In this document: positions 20,513 through 31,670 of the stretch, in pieces
Position numbering within the stretch: position 1 is the stretch's first letter
Layout: each line of letters starts with the position of its first letter
Assembly (NCBI GenBank): GCA_015680685.1
Contig: MNCI01023457.1
Coordinates: forward strand, 1,784,583 to 1,848,582
Direction: 5' to 3'
DNA length: 64,000 bases
From: Gnetum montanum
Taxonomy: Eukaryota; Streptophyta; Gnetopsida; Gnetales; Gnetaceae
Notes under the pieces: model-generated
Told to the model about the DNA's origin: nothing
Database searches by the model: none
What the model saw: only the letters and a program-made list of their open reading frames with translations
Translations under genes and position numbers: made by a program

Positions 20513-22850
20513 ATGTCTTCTCACAGGAGGGGGGTATTTGAACCACCAGTGCCACAAGAATGTTGGGTGGTGTACAAACATCTCGATGAATATGTCCCTG
20601 ATTTCACATTCATCCTACATTAGGATGAGCATCTTTGATGGTGGGACATGGAGGGTAGCATCGTGCTATTGCCTGACCGAGCAGCTCCTGCGATGCTATA
20701 TCATAATCTGGGCAGACTGGGCATCTAGGACCAGGTGGCGGAGTATTTCATGGAGGACCATGACTATTGGGAATATCATCCCACAGAAGTTTAATAGACA
20801 AGAGATCAACAGCAAGCCAAGAGATATGAACAACATAAGTGGAAACACTTCAATAATCCCTTATTCTTGCAAGGGCCACAAGATGATGGAGATCCTGTAT
20901 TTCATGATACTCATTCGACTGAACTTCACCTAGGGCCACAAATCCTCCAGTCAGTCATCCATAACAAACCTCCAAGTGGCCACGATCCTCAAGGGGATGG
21001 TGGTTCACAAAGCAGAGCTGGAGGAGATGACCGTGGCCATTACCAGGGTAGATGGGGAGATCGATGTCGAAGTGGTGTCGATGCCTCTCCTTCAACAGTG
21101 GTAGGTAGGTTCAAGCGGGGAAACGTAAGGAAACATGCAACCAATCATGTGGCCCTCGCTAGTATGAAAGAAGGGGTAGCAGAACTTGTCACAGACATCA
21201 TAGTCCCAAACAAGACTATGATTCAGATGAGCCATTGTTAGCTACTCGAAGCATGCTCCAAATTGCAGAGGCAGTTCACATTCCAAGTCGGATCAAGCGT
21301 GTTGACATGAAAAACATCCCCAGATTTGAAGGGGGATACAACTGTGATCCATAGACCCACTTGCAGGCATTCCATGATGCCTACACCCTAAAAAATATTG
21401 ATAATGATTAGCAATGGCTGAACTTATTCCCTCACACACTTATCAAGGAAGATAAAAGCTGGTACCAGTCCTTGGAGCTGGAATCAATTAGAAGATGGAG
21501 TATGATTCTTGAAATATTTAATGACAAATATCAAACGTACTCTAGAGTGGTGAATCTGAGACAGCAGATCCAAGGTTAGAAAAAAGGAAATCATGAACCC
21601 TTGGATGCCTCCATGAGTAGGTATTACTCACTGTTGCATTGGTTCCCTGGTCATGGTTACTCTCAATAGGCACAGCTTCGCCACATTATTGATGGGCTCC
21701 ATTTTGAAACACGAAAGACCCTTGGTGTGTATGCCAAGGGACGACTATCAAAGCTAAGGGTCCATGTTGTAGTGCCTCATTGATCAAGTGGCCACAGAGG
21801 AAGGAGAACTCAGAAAAAAGGAGAGTGCTGAAGAATTCAACCGAGATCTTTCTATTAGAAAAAGGGAGGTTCAATTTTGTGATGAGGACGAAGAGTCACC
21901 ACTAGAAATAGCGGTGAACCAGAAGACTTTTCCATGACAAAAATTTGCATCTGAAATCTCAGCAAAGGTGGATAAAATGTGGGACTCTTTAGATGAGAAA
22001 TTACAAAGTATATTGAATATTTTAGAAGAGTCCAAAGAGCAGGGTAGTGACCGTGATCGATGCAGGAAGAAGGGAGCTGAATGTACCCAACATAAGGGTG
22101 AGGGGAAAGTTGTAATAGCAGAACAGGTTGCAAACTCTAACACCGAGGAGGACAATGGATGTGGCATATGCCAATATGAACATCCTAAGGGATGTTTTCC
22201 TATGGTGTCTCACCTTCAAGAGTCTAGGATCTCTACCTTGAACCCTTGTTTGGTGCAGAGGTAGACACCCCGAAGGTTGCCTTATCCACAAGGTAACCCC
22301 AAGTGATTCTAGTAGCAGCAACAAAGATACTATCCAAGTGAAACACCTCTGCAACCATATAAATATTTCCAACAATGGCAGCAACCACAAGTGTGGGGGA
22401 TGCCACCTCCAAGGCAGTAGTACCCTTACAAGTAGCCAGATCCTTATGGGTACTATGTTCAACAATTGGTCTCTCCAAGAGAGTCTTCCAGTCATGCGGC
22501 CTTTCCTAGTTACTACCACCCCATGAATACTTTAGACATCCATCTCCATCACCCAGGGGAAAAAATCCACATCACTTCTACCCTCTGTCACCTTCTTCTA
22601 CCACTCCTCTACACCATCCCTTTCAGTTTCCACCTACTCCATCCATGCAGGGAGAACTACACCATAGCCACAACAAAAAAATGCTACAAGGGCTATTAAC
22701 TTACAATCGGCACCTCAGCCAAGTGGACCAGAATCCAAGCCACACAAACGTCCTTTCTTCTGATCCAATAATCTGAACACACCCTCAACTACACCTGTGG
22801 CCAGTGCCTCCAAACCTACCAACACCTCTACAATCATACCACCCAAGTAG
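20513..22850 (+). pseudogene. gag: Ty3/gypsy gag, element B
   Basis: Begins at ATG 20513 (MSSHRR...). The N-terminal domain contains YKHLDEYVPDFTFILH, shared with C (YTHPDEYIPEFTFILHQ) and D. The capsid core follows at about 21290-21720 (IPRFEGGYN, SWYQSLELESIRRW, FNDKYQTYSRV, YYSLLHWFPGHGYSQ, IIDGLHFETRKTLG). Then comes a coiled stretch and the knuckle-like CGICQYEHPKGC near 22160 (C-x2-C-x3-H-x3-C), then a Pro/Gln-rich tail. Stops at many sites, for example the TAG that replaces Gln of FILHQ, show it is not coding now. Confidence 0.85.
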
Positions 22851-22899
22851 TCCTCCACTTTGCCACACTCCAATATCTAGACGATCATGCTCATATAGG

Positions 22900-23385
22900 T
22901 CGTGACCAACTGGATAAAAGAAGGTTCTTTTCCATGAAAATTAATAGATCTGGGAAGCCCCCTCATATATCTTCAGGTGGCTAGGAACAAGCTTTGTAAA
23001 GCTCTTCTGGACTCAAGGTCAGGGGTTAATTTAATCTCTCATGACATGTACAAGAACTGGAACCTGCCCCCACTATAGAAGAGGAAGATCCTACTTGAGT
23101 TAGCAGATCAATCCATCACTGTTCCTTTGGGTTTGGTGCAAGACATTGTGAGCACCGTTTGTGGGTGATCCTACCCTACTAACTTCCTGGTCATCCATGT
23201 TCAAAACTATAAGGGGAACTTCCCAATCATCATGGGAAGATCCTAGCTAAGCATGGTGGATGCAAGACTAGGACTCCGAGATCTGTCCCTAGAAATTTCA
23301 AAGGAAAATCTTTTTGGGAAGATCAAGAAGAAAAGAGTTCCATGTATCGTGTACAGTGACTTGGGGTGCAACTGTGTGTAGCAGT
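22900..23385 (+). pseudogene. Retroviral-type aspartic protease, element B
   Basis: Follows the pattern PLIYLQVARNK, ALLDSRSGVNLISH, LELADQSITVPLGLVQDIV, then FPIIMGRS. The active-site triplet expected as DSG or DTG is DSR here. W-to-stop changes (CGWSYP to CG-stop-SYP, RPWLS to RS-stop-LS) are visible by comparison with element C. Inactive. Confidence 0.8.
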
Positions 23386-23689
23386 TATGGTCTAATAAGC
23401 AAACATCCATTCAAGCATGCAGTCAGTGTACGAAGGAATCACCAATTCAATAGTTCCTGTATGTAGTAGGCACTAACCAAGAAGGCACCCAGTGGCTGAT
23501 AGCTGATCCTGCTAGCAGTACATTATGCATGGAACCATCTGAGGGGCTAGTGCAAGCCTACATTGATAGCATGAATGTGATGGAGGAGATTCATCAATAG
23601 ACCTTCATCATTGATGACCTAGATGACTAGGGAAAGTTAGAGATCCCTAAGAGCTTCAAGCAAGAGCCCCTTGAGCTAAAATCCTTACC

Positions 23690-25140
23690 TGCTTAATTAG
23701 AGTATGCATTCTTGCAAAATGGCAAGCCAGTAATTATCAATGCTGCCCTTGCTCCTAAACCAAAATAGAAGTTGTTGGTGATGGTAAACAAATGGGTTGC
23801 TGCATTCGCATGGTCCTATCCTGAGCTGACTGACATTGATCCTAGGATCTACCAGCACCAGATCTACCTTGACCCTTTCATGAAGCCACGAAGACAGCCA
23901 TAAAGACAGTTGAATCCCAAGTTGAAGTAGGTAGTAAAGGATGAAATTGAACAACTGCTTAAGGTGGGATTCATCTATTTTGTTACCAATAGCAAATGGG
24001 TTAGTCCACTCATTATCTTACCCAAGAAGGATGGCAAGTTGAGGGTCTATATCGATTTTCAATTGCTCAACATGAAAACTTTCAAGGACCACTTCCCGCT
24101 CCCATTTGTGGACTAGGTTTTGGACATAATCATAGGACACCAATATTACAGCTTTTTGGATGGTCCAAATTGCACTAGATCCAAATTGCACTAGAGGACC
24201 AGGCCAAAACTACTTTCACAAGTCCATGGGGTACTTTTGCATATAAGAAGATGTCCTTTGGCCTATGCAATGCACCTGTGATGTTCCAATGCCTTGTCCT
24301 AAGCATCTTCCAGCAATAAATCAGCAATGGTGTAAAAGTCTTCATGGATGAGTTCTCCACCTATGGTGCCACGTTCAAGTAAGCTTTCGACTATCTAGAG
24401 AAATTTTTAAAGAGGTGTGTAGACACCAATCAGCAGCTCAATTGGCAAAAGAGCCATCTGATGGTCTATGAGGGAATTGTATTGGGGCATTGCATTTCAT
24501 CAACAGGGATCAGCATAGACCCTGAAAAGATTAGGGTCATCCAAGAAATTACCCACCAACCAAGTACTGTCAAAGATGTGCAGTCATTTCTTGGACACAT
24601 TGGTCACTACCAACGCTTCATTCAACACTTCTCAAAGATAGCCCAACCATTGGTAGAGCTTACAAAGAAGGATACTCCATTTGTCTGGACCAAGGAATGC
24701 AAGTCTGCATTCCAAGAGCTGAAATAGAAACTCATAGAAGCTCCGATTCTACAGGCACCTAATTGATCCAGACCCTTTCACATTATGATGGACACCTCCA
24801 ACTAGTCTTTGGGAGCTGTGCTTACACAGTGTGATGATCAAAAATATCTGTATTATATTCACTGTGCAAGCTGTAGCATTGTGGGTGTAGAACTAAACTA
24901 TACCACCACCGAGAAAGAATTGATGGTGGTGGTGTTTGCATTAGATAAATTCTGATACTATGTGCTCAGATATGAGTTGTTTGTGCACATAGACCATAGT
25001 GCTTCTCGGTTCCTGATGAACAAACAAACGGTGAGCCCTCACATAATTTGGCGGCTAGTGATTCTTCAGGAGTTTCATCTGACCATGGTAGATAGAAAGG
25101 GGTCTAAGAATGTGGTCACTGAACATTTGTCTCGGTTACA
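23690..25140 (+). pseudogene. pol: Reverse transcriptase and RNase H, element B
   Basis: RT runs from about 23935 (EIEQLLKVGFIY, WVSPLIILPKKDGKLRVYID, HFPLPFVD, SPWGTFAYKKMSFGLCNAP). The catalytic region reads VFMDEFSTYG, so the second Asp of the FMDD box is Glu. The thumb/connection is well preserved in one open frame at 24461-24727 (GISIDPEKIRVI, SFLGHIGHYQRFI). RNase H follows (HIMMDTSN, YTTTEKELMVVVFALDKF, HIDHSASRFLMNK). The FMDD-FSxYG form and SFLGHxGxY wording are Athila/Tat-like. Stops and shifts throughout. Confidence 0.85.
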
Positions 25141-26590
25141 ATGGGATAATGTAGAAGAGGAGGAGCCTTTTTCTGACCAGTTTCTAGATGAACTCCTCTT
25201 CATAGGCACCGTTAATCCTCAAACACCCAAGGAATCTCCTTGGTTCAACCGCATCCTCACCTACCTTACAACCCAAGAGCTTCCAAAAGAATGAAACCAT
25301 TGGTAGAAACAAAAATTTCTCCATAAAGCCAAGCATTTCATGGAAATCAATGGCCACCTCTACAAGGTGTGTGTAGATGGCTTGGTTTGATGGTGTGTCC
25401 CTGATGCTGATACACTGTGTGTCCTCCAAGATGCTCATGAGAGCCCTTCTGGGGGCCACTATGCTAGATGTAGAATAGCCATTAAAATACTTCTTGTAGG
25501 GTATTATTGGCTTACACTTTTCAGGGACACACAATGGTTTGCCTGCTCCTATGAATGATGCCAAAGAGATGGTGGGATGATGGCCCAGTTGGAGGGACCT
25601 CAACAGTGGATTCAGCCACTGGATCCCTTCGACATCTAGGGTATCAACTTCATGGGGCCCATCACCCCCTTGTCAAACAGAAAGGCATATATCATTGTGG
25701 TAGTGGACTACTATACAAAGTGGGTAGAAGTGGCAGCCATCATCTATTTTTCTTCCAACACCGCCACACAATTTTTCTAGCAACAAATCATTACTAGGTT
25801 TGGAGTGCCTCGTGCACTCATTTTTGACAATGGAACTTACTTCATGGGGGTCACTTTTCGAAAACTCATGTAATTCTTAGGGGTCATACATAAATTCACA
25901 ACACCTTATCACCCCCAAGCCAATAGGTAGGCTGAAGTCACAAATAGGAAAATTACCAAGATCCTTACACGAACAATTAGCAAATACAGGATGGATTAGA
26001 GTACCAAGCTTAATGATGCCCTATGGACCTATCGCTCCACCTGGAAACTTCCTATTGGATGATCTCCCTATGAGTTAATGAACAGAAAGTTGCCAAAACT
26101 TCCAATCCAAGCAGAGCTCTAGACATTATCCACTACCTGTGACCTCGACCTTGACCTACTGCTAGCACAACCAGAACGATTAATCAACTTAAGTGTGCTA
26201 GATAAGAACCGATTAGTGGCACTATTTTCCAATGAAACCCACAAGGCCTATAACAAGAAATGACATGATCTTAGGATTCGGAAGGTCACATTTTGATGTG
26301 GAGATAAGGTGTTGTATTGGAACCCCTCACATATATCCCAACCAACAAAGTTTCAGATAGTATGGGAGGGACCTTATATTGTCTCCAAAACCTTCTCATC
26401 CAGCACCTTGCTAATTCACAAACCTAGGGATCCCACCAGAACACAGTTGGTCAACTGCCAACAACTCAAACCTTTTCATGAGCTTCACACAGCCAATGTC
26501 ACAACCTCATCATCCACTGGTCATCCATGCTCCATCTTTCGTGTCTCCTCCTTTCCACCCAGTTGTGGGGGAGACCCTCATCCCTGCTGA
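25141..26590 (+). pseudogene. Integrase, element B
   Basis: Zinc-binding part at about 25390-25560 (DAHESPSGGHYARCR ... CSYECQ). The core at about 25635-26080 contains INFMGPI, VVDYYTKWVEV, FGVPRALIFDNGTYF and TTPYHPQAN, giving the D,D part of the DDE triad; the Glu is in AEVTNRKI. The C-terminal part has GDKVLYWNPSH and PYIVSKTFSSSTL. Interrupted by TAG and TGA stops. It ends in a Pro/His/Ser-rich tail near 26590, after which the sequence becomes T-rich and noncoding. Confidence 0.85.
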
Positions 26591-28121
26591 TCCGTTTCAC
26601 TACACCCCTCATCATTTTATCATTTTTTGTTTTACACTTTTTGTTTTCCACTTATTTTTTTCCAATTTTTGTTTTCCATTTTTTATTTTACAATTTTTTG
26701 TTTTCCATTTTTCATGTCCTTTTTATTTACTTTTTGTTGTCATACTGTTTGGTGCGGTCGGTTTTCATTACGATGGGTACTGTAATAGTCTTCCTAGTTA
26801 TCTGGTTTCCACCATTGCATGGTTATCCTTGGATTACACATCGTTTTCAATTCATAAACTTGGCAGTGAGTCCATGTCATCCACCATTTTACCATTTCAT
26901 GGTTTTCCTTTTGTCGCGAACATGCAACCCCTTCAATTAACAAACGTTTTAATGAATGTGTGACTTGTGTAGTTCCCTGACTGAGGGATAACCCACTGGT
27001 TTGAATTAGGTTGGACTTCAAAGGGAATGCTTTATTCATTGTTCTATTCTATTCCCTGGATTGTTGGTGTGTCTTTACGAATTTCCTACCACTCCCAGTC
27101 TCTCTCCATGGAATTTTTTGGGCAGTTCGACCTTGTATGGTGTGGTCCTCACTGAAAAATTCAAAAGAAAGAAAAAAAAGAGAGAAAAATTAAAAAAAAA
27201 AAACCAAAACAAAAAATAAAAAAAATAAAATTGAGAATTCAAAGCACGCCACTTGGTCGGATGCATGCACATATGCATGGGTCTTCGCATGGTGTGGTTC
27301 CCCCGCACAAAAGAAAAAAAAATCATGGTAGGAATTCAAAGCACACCCCTTAGACCACCTCTCATGGGCCACATGCACTAGTTATGGGACTTTCTTGGTC
27401 CCCTCTAACTTTGTCCCATTTCACTTCCCACTTCTCATGTTTCTTGGAGTGGTGGTTTTCTATGGGGTCATTCTTGTTTTCTTGGGGAATGGTCGGGACT
27501 TCATCTATCGCTACGAGGTCACTGGTTGTGGATGGTTATGGGTCTACCCTCAGGAAGATTCTACCAGGTCACTTAACCATGCTTACACAGGGGGTTTTTA
27601 TGTGGTCGACACTTGAAATTTCCATTCTCTCCTCTCCTTCCATTCTCATTTCTCTCCATACTCACCTCACTGCTCTTTTTATGTTTTGTATGTTCGTCAT
27701 GTTTTCTATTGGTATTTCATGCCTTGGCAGGTTTTCTTGGTTTGGAGTCTTCATTGGTAACACCTATTATCAGCACCTAGGCCCATGAACCCTGGTGTTG
27801 AGGGTATGCAGGGGCTATGAGGCTATTGCCTGCTATGGGGAGGACCCACCTACATATTCCTAGTTTTTCCTGTTCAGACTCCAACCCGTTGGGTTTCTTG
27901 ATTTCTTGTTTTCAGTGTCCCATCGTTTGATTTTATCCTCGCTCGAGTTCTTTTTTACTCTCGTTCTCAAATTTTGTCTCTTTTTTGCACTCAATTCTCT
28001 TCCTCTTGTCTTCAGCCATGATTGGGCCTTTCCTATACTTCAATTTTCTCGATTTGTGTTTTCAAATTTTTCATTTCGGGTATTTTTTGGGTTGGTCAAT
28101 GCTGGTCCATGGGTGAATAGT
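26591..28121 (+). other. Element B noncoding region between pol and internal promoter
   Basis: Starts with a TTTTTGTTTTCCA-type repeated block (26610-26745). It contains the duplicated conserved noncoding segment (27129-27356) and, near 27820-27870, a GGGGAGGACCCA stretch also found in C (near 51620) and E (near 43880). No conserved ORF; open frames here have skewed Phe/Leu/Ser composition from the T-richness. Confidence 0.6.
27129..27356 (+). repeat. Conserved noncoding repeat block, element B
   Basis: Two tandem versions of one module: ATGGTGTGGT, then an A-rich run, then GAATTCAAAGCAC followed by the ACCCCTTAGA-type end (about 27134-27258 and 27289-27356). The same module occurs twice in D (minus, 33940-34080) and once in C (51073-51142), always between pol (or its deletion point) and the end of the element. 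Confidence 0.7.
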
Positions 28122-28216
28122 GCTACGTATACGGGGCCCTGTATACACAACCACTGCGTATACATAGCCATGTATATGCGACCCCGTCAATGCAGCGCCC
28201 AACCCCTATATATATC
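28122..28216 (+). promoter_or_regulatory. Internal promoter of element B with GTATAC palindromes
   Basis: Four GTATAC/GTATAT sites (ACGTATACGG 28125-28134, CTGTATACAC, GCGTATACAT, TGTATATGCG) precede a TATA box, CCCCTATATATATC, at 28203-28216. About 370 nt further is the start of the post-pol gene. The element's own LTR U3 carries the same sites (GCGTATACGG and ACGTATACGC at 31708-31730). Confidence 0.7.
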
Positions 28217-28584
28217 TGCCTCACCTTCTCATTATTTTTTCATCATTTGGAGTCCAAATTGAGGAGAATTTTTGCTATTTTTTTTGCCTAACCCTTCCCA
28301 ATGCACCTACCTTCCATCACATGTTCGCATCAATCTGTCCTTGCCCTTTTTCCGCAACCGAAAGTATGCACTTAGTTGTGTAGGAGGGGGGGTGGTGCCC
28401 TTGTGTAATTAATTAATTAATTTTTAATTACAAAACCTTTGGTCCTAACCCCTAAATTAAACACTCCGGGAGACTTAACGGTGTGCCTATGCCATTAACA
28501 TAACATGGTCAAACTGAGAAGGTATATACAGACCATTTTAAGCTACTTTTGAATGGTCTAACAGATGGTTATGTTTATTTTCAG

Positions 28585-31403
28585 ATGGCACCCAAGGAGC
28601 GAAGGATCGTCACAACCAAGGGACAAGAGTCCACATACGGGAAGGGGATGAGAAGTGGAACCACCAGAGTATGTAGAGGATTCTCATGCAACTGGATCCT
28701 TCTGCGAATGACTTGATGTGGAATCTGTCCACTAGATTCCCGAAGAGGAGATTCCTAGCATGCAATCAATAGGGGATGAGACATCTAGGATAGCAACATG
28801 GCTTGAGGTCACCCTAACCCAAGCCTGTCTTGATGCTATCATGCCACATGAGGTGCATCGGATGGTCTTGCAAAAGTTAAATTTTGGACCATTCCTAGAA
28901 AACGCACCAGAAGATGTGAGGCTTTAATTGCAAAATTCTCCGATGTGGCCAATCATCACAACCAATCATGAGTGGTACTTAGGAGAAACATATCTCTTCT
29001 AGATGAATCGGCAACTAGGGTCAAGAGTAAGAATCAAGGACATATATTCTCTTACTCTTTAGAAGCAATAGCACAAGCTCTGGGGTTGCCCAAAACTGGG
29101 GCAAATGTGGTGAAAATTCCTAAATAGGCTGATCTAGAGGTGAAGGTGCAATGGACCAGATGATGCTATGGGGTAGAGTGCAAGGAATTTGGCTCCTTGA
29201 CCATGATGGAGAGAGTCTATTCAAAGATAGCGTCTTACCATCTAAATCCAACGTTAAGACCTACAAAAATCACTGCCTTCTCCACTCGTGCATGTGCTGC
29301 CTTGAGTCGGGAATTTCCCATGAGTCTTCCATAGCTATTGTTTTTGGATATTGAAAAAAGGTTCGTAGAAAAGGAACGTGAAAGAAGAGCTCTCCCCTTT
29401 CCCTGCCTAATTCAAAAGTTTTGCAAATGGGTAGGGATAGCACAGTATTCTAATGACATCATCCGACGTGCCCCAATTACCTCGTGGCAAGAAATGATGA
29501 AAGACAAAACTCCTACTGCCACACAGATAGAGGAAGAGAAACAACCACCTCCACCACCTACACAAACAACACATCCGAGCTTGCAAATAATAGAAACATA
29601 CATCCATGAGATCTAGGAAATGCTCTCGAGTCAGCTAGAGTAATTCGACAGAATTTGTAGAGGAGATGATCCTTCGGTCTATTGCCCTACCATGAGCCGC
29701 TTGGAGCAAGTGGCATGATTAGTCAACTTGCATGAAAGGGTAGGGCCAATATTTTCCATTGCTCGAGCACCCATTCCAATTAGAATAGATCCAAGCATCT
29801 AAGATGTATCAACTACAACCCAACAATTATTCCCTGAAATCTCAGGGAATGCTGCTACTTTCTTAGTATCCTTGGAAGATGGTGAGGGGGTGACAGTCCT
29901 AGTGATGTAGCACCAAGGACAAGAAGTTGAGGCTGAAGTGGTTGCTGATACAATTGCTACTACTCTCAATGCACTGGCAGCACCTGTACCAAACATCCAT
30001 GGTCTACAAAGATGTACAAGTATCTGCCAGAACTTCACGTAGTAGGATTAATGCAGCCCAACATGAAGAAATGTTGGACCTACTGGTAGGAACTGGGCAA
30101 CCGCTTCCAGATGTCTTCAACCTTCCAGACAACATCACTGCAACCTAGTTGGAGCTGCTATCAGCAAGCAGCAAGAGCCTTATTTTGGAGGGGCAAGTAG
30201 AAGTCGCTCAAGCTGCTTGTTAGCTCTTGGCAATGGAGGTTTCCCAATTAAGAGCCCAGCTTGCTGATCCAGCCATCCTTGACTGCGAAATCACCAGAGA
30301 TGAAGCTTTTCAATAGCTTTACCTTAAACTTTAGGTTTTTAAGGATGTAAGGGAAACGGCGATCCTAGAAAAGTCCATAGCAGATGCTCAACCATATCAT
30401 TTAGAGAAGGACTTGACAGAGGTTTGTCAGGAGAACATGTAGCTAACCGCAGAAGTTCATCACCTATGCAATGTTGGTGCAAAGAATGAGCACATGAAAG
30501 ATTTTATCCACCAACAGTAGGAGGAGCTAGCCAGGGTGAATGCAGATATGAGAAGGTTGACTACTAAGAATTAGAATCTGTTAATGAAGGATGTTTGGGC
30601 ATTGCGACAGAAGTTTGCAATCAAAATTGCCGCTTGGAAGAATGAGACCCTAAAGTTTGAAAGAGTCAAAAATCATTACAGGGACCAAGTGGGATTATAG
30701 AAGGAGGTAAATGAGAAGCACATTCAAGTCACTAAAGCCCAGATGAACCAAGTGCTCTAGCAGCTCCGAAAAGGAGGCAATGTATGGCCATCCATCTTTG
30801 ATAGATTGGACACCTACAATCAGGCAAAAATCTACCTAAAGGAGCTGCAAGTCAAAGAAATGATAGAATACATGTAGTGAGCCAAACTTTGATATGGAAA
30901 CCTAGCTATGCTCATAGCCAGGAGACCTCAGTCAGAGTTAGAAAAGCAAGTGGCCACCTCTTACTCCCTATATGAGGGTGAGTTCCAAGAGCATAAGGCA
31001 AAAAAAAAAGAAGCTGGCAAAAGAAAGCACAAAACTCGAGGTCCTCTACACAAGCTTTGAAGGCCAACGTTTTGTTTTGGAGGACCTAGCCTGAAGAATG
31101 AGTGACTACCAGCAATTGCAAGCATCAATCTAAGTGTTTGATATCGAACGCAAATAGTTCACAGCCTAGTTTTTCAATTTGAAAGAACTCATTCCGGTGT
31201 TGCCTTGTCCTTGGAAAATTCTAGTTCTAGCACACATTGGAGAAGCTTCCTGGACCGTGAATGATCCTAGAAGTAAAGAAGAGAAAATGAGGGCTCTCTT
31301 GGAGGCATTCTAGTTGTCTCCAGAAGTTGTAGTTGTCGTGGGGCTACTGACATCCATGCCACCACCAACACATCGGCCAGAGGCTGGAGAAGGTTCATCA
31401 TAA
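28585..31403 (+). pseudogene. Post-pol coiled-coil gene of element B
   Basis: Starts ATGGCACCCAAGG (MAPKER) right after a textbook acceptor-like TTTATTTTCAG, which suggests it is expressed from a spliced RNA. The N-terminal half includes IEKRFVEKERERRALPFPCL and IAQYSNDIIRRAPITSW, reminiscent of the plant retrotransposon domain annotated as Transposase_32. The C-terminal half is long coiled coil (SQLRAQLADPA, QLTAEVHHL, RQKFAIKIAAWKNETLKFER). Broken by many TAG stops. Homologues sit in D and E at the same place. The function is unknown; no transmembrane segment or catalytic motif was seen. Confidence 0.65.
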
Positions 31404-31660
31404 CCACCGCCCCCAGGGATGGTGTGATCTCCTCCAGTGATTTTGTACATCATCCTACACTGCAGAGGACCAGTGAGGTGTTCAATTTTTTCTCTGAACA
31501 CCATCATTTTTGTAATTTGTCCCCTTCTGTAACTCGGGCACTTGGTAAATTCATGTTGTGTCAGGTGTGTGTCATTCATGTGTTTAAGTCATGTGTGTTG
31601 TAAATAAGAATCCATACCTTCCAAATTGTAAAGTAACTCAAGGAAGAGTTTTTGCTCAGT

Positions 31661-31670
31661 TGTGGGGGTA
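31661..31670 (+). promoter_or_regulatory. Polypurine tract of element B
   Basis: TGTGGGGGTA directly precedes the 3' LTR, as TCATGGGGGTA does in element C. Confidence 0.8.

Noticed and set aside
22022-22519. 165-codon minus-strand frame
   Set aside because: Shadow of element B gag on the opposite strand.
25184-25603. 139-codon minus-strand frame
   Set aside because: Antisense shadow of element B integrase.
26478-26963. Phe/Leu-rich open frames (up to 161 codons) after the element B integrase, as possible membrane or Env proteins
   Set aside because: They come from the T-rich repeat block, occur in two frames at once, and the same block in C and D gives unrelated hydrophobic peptides.
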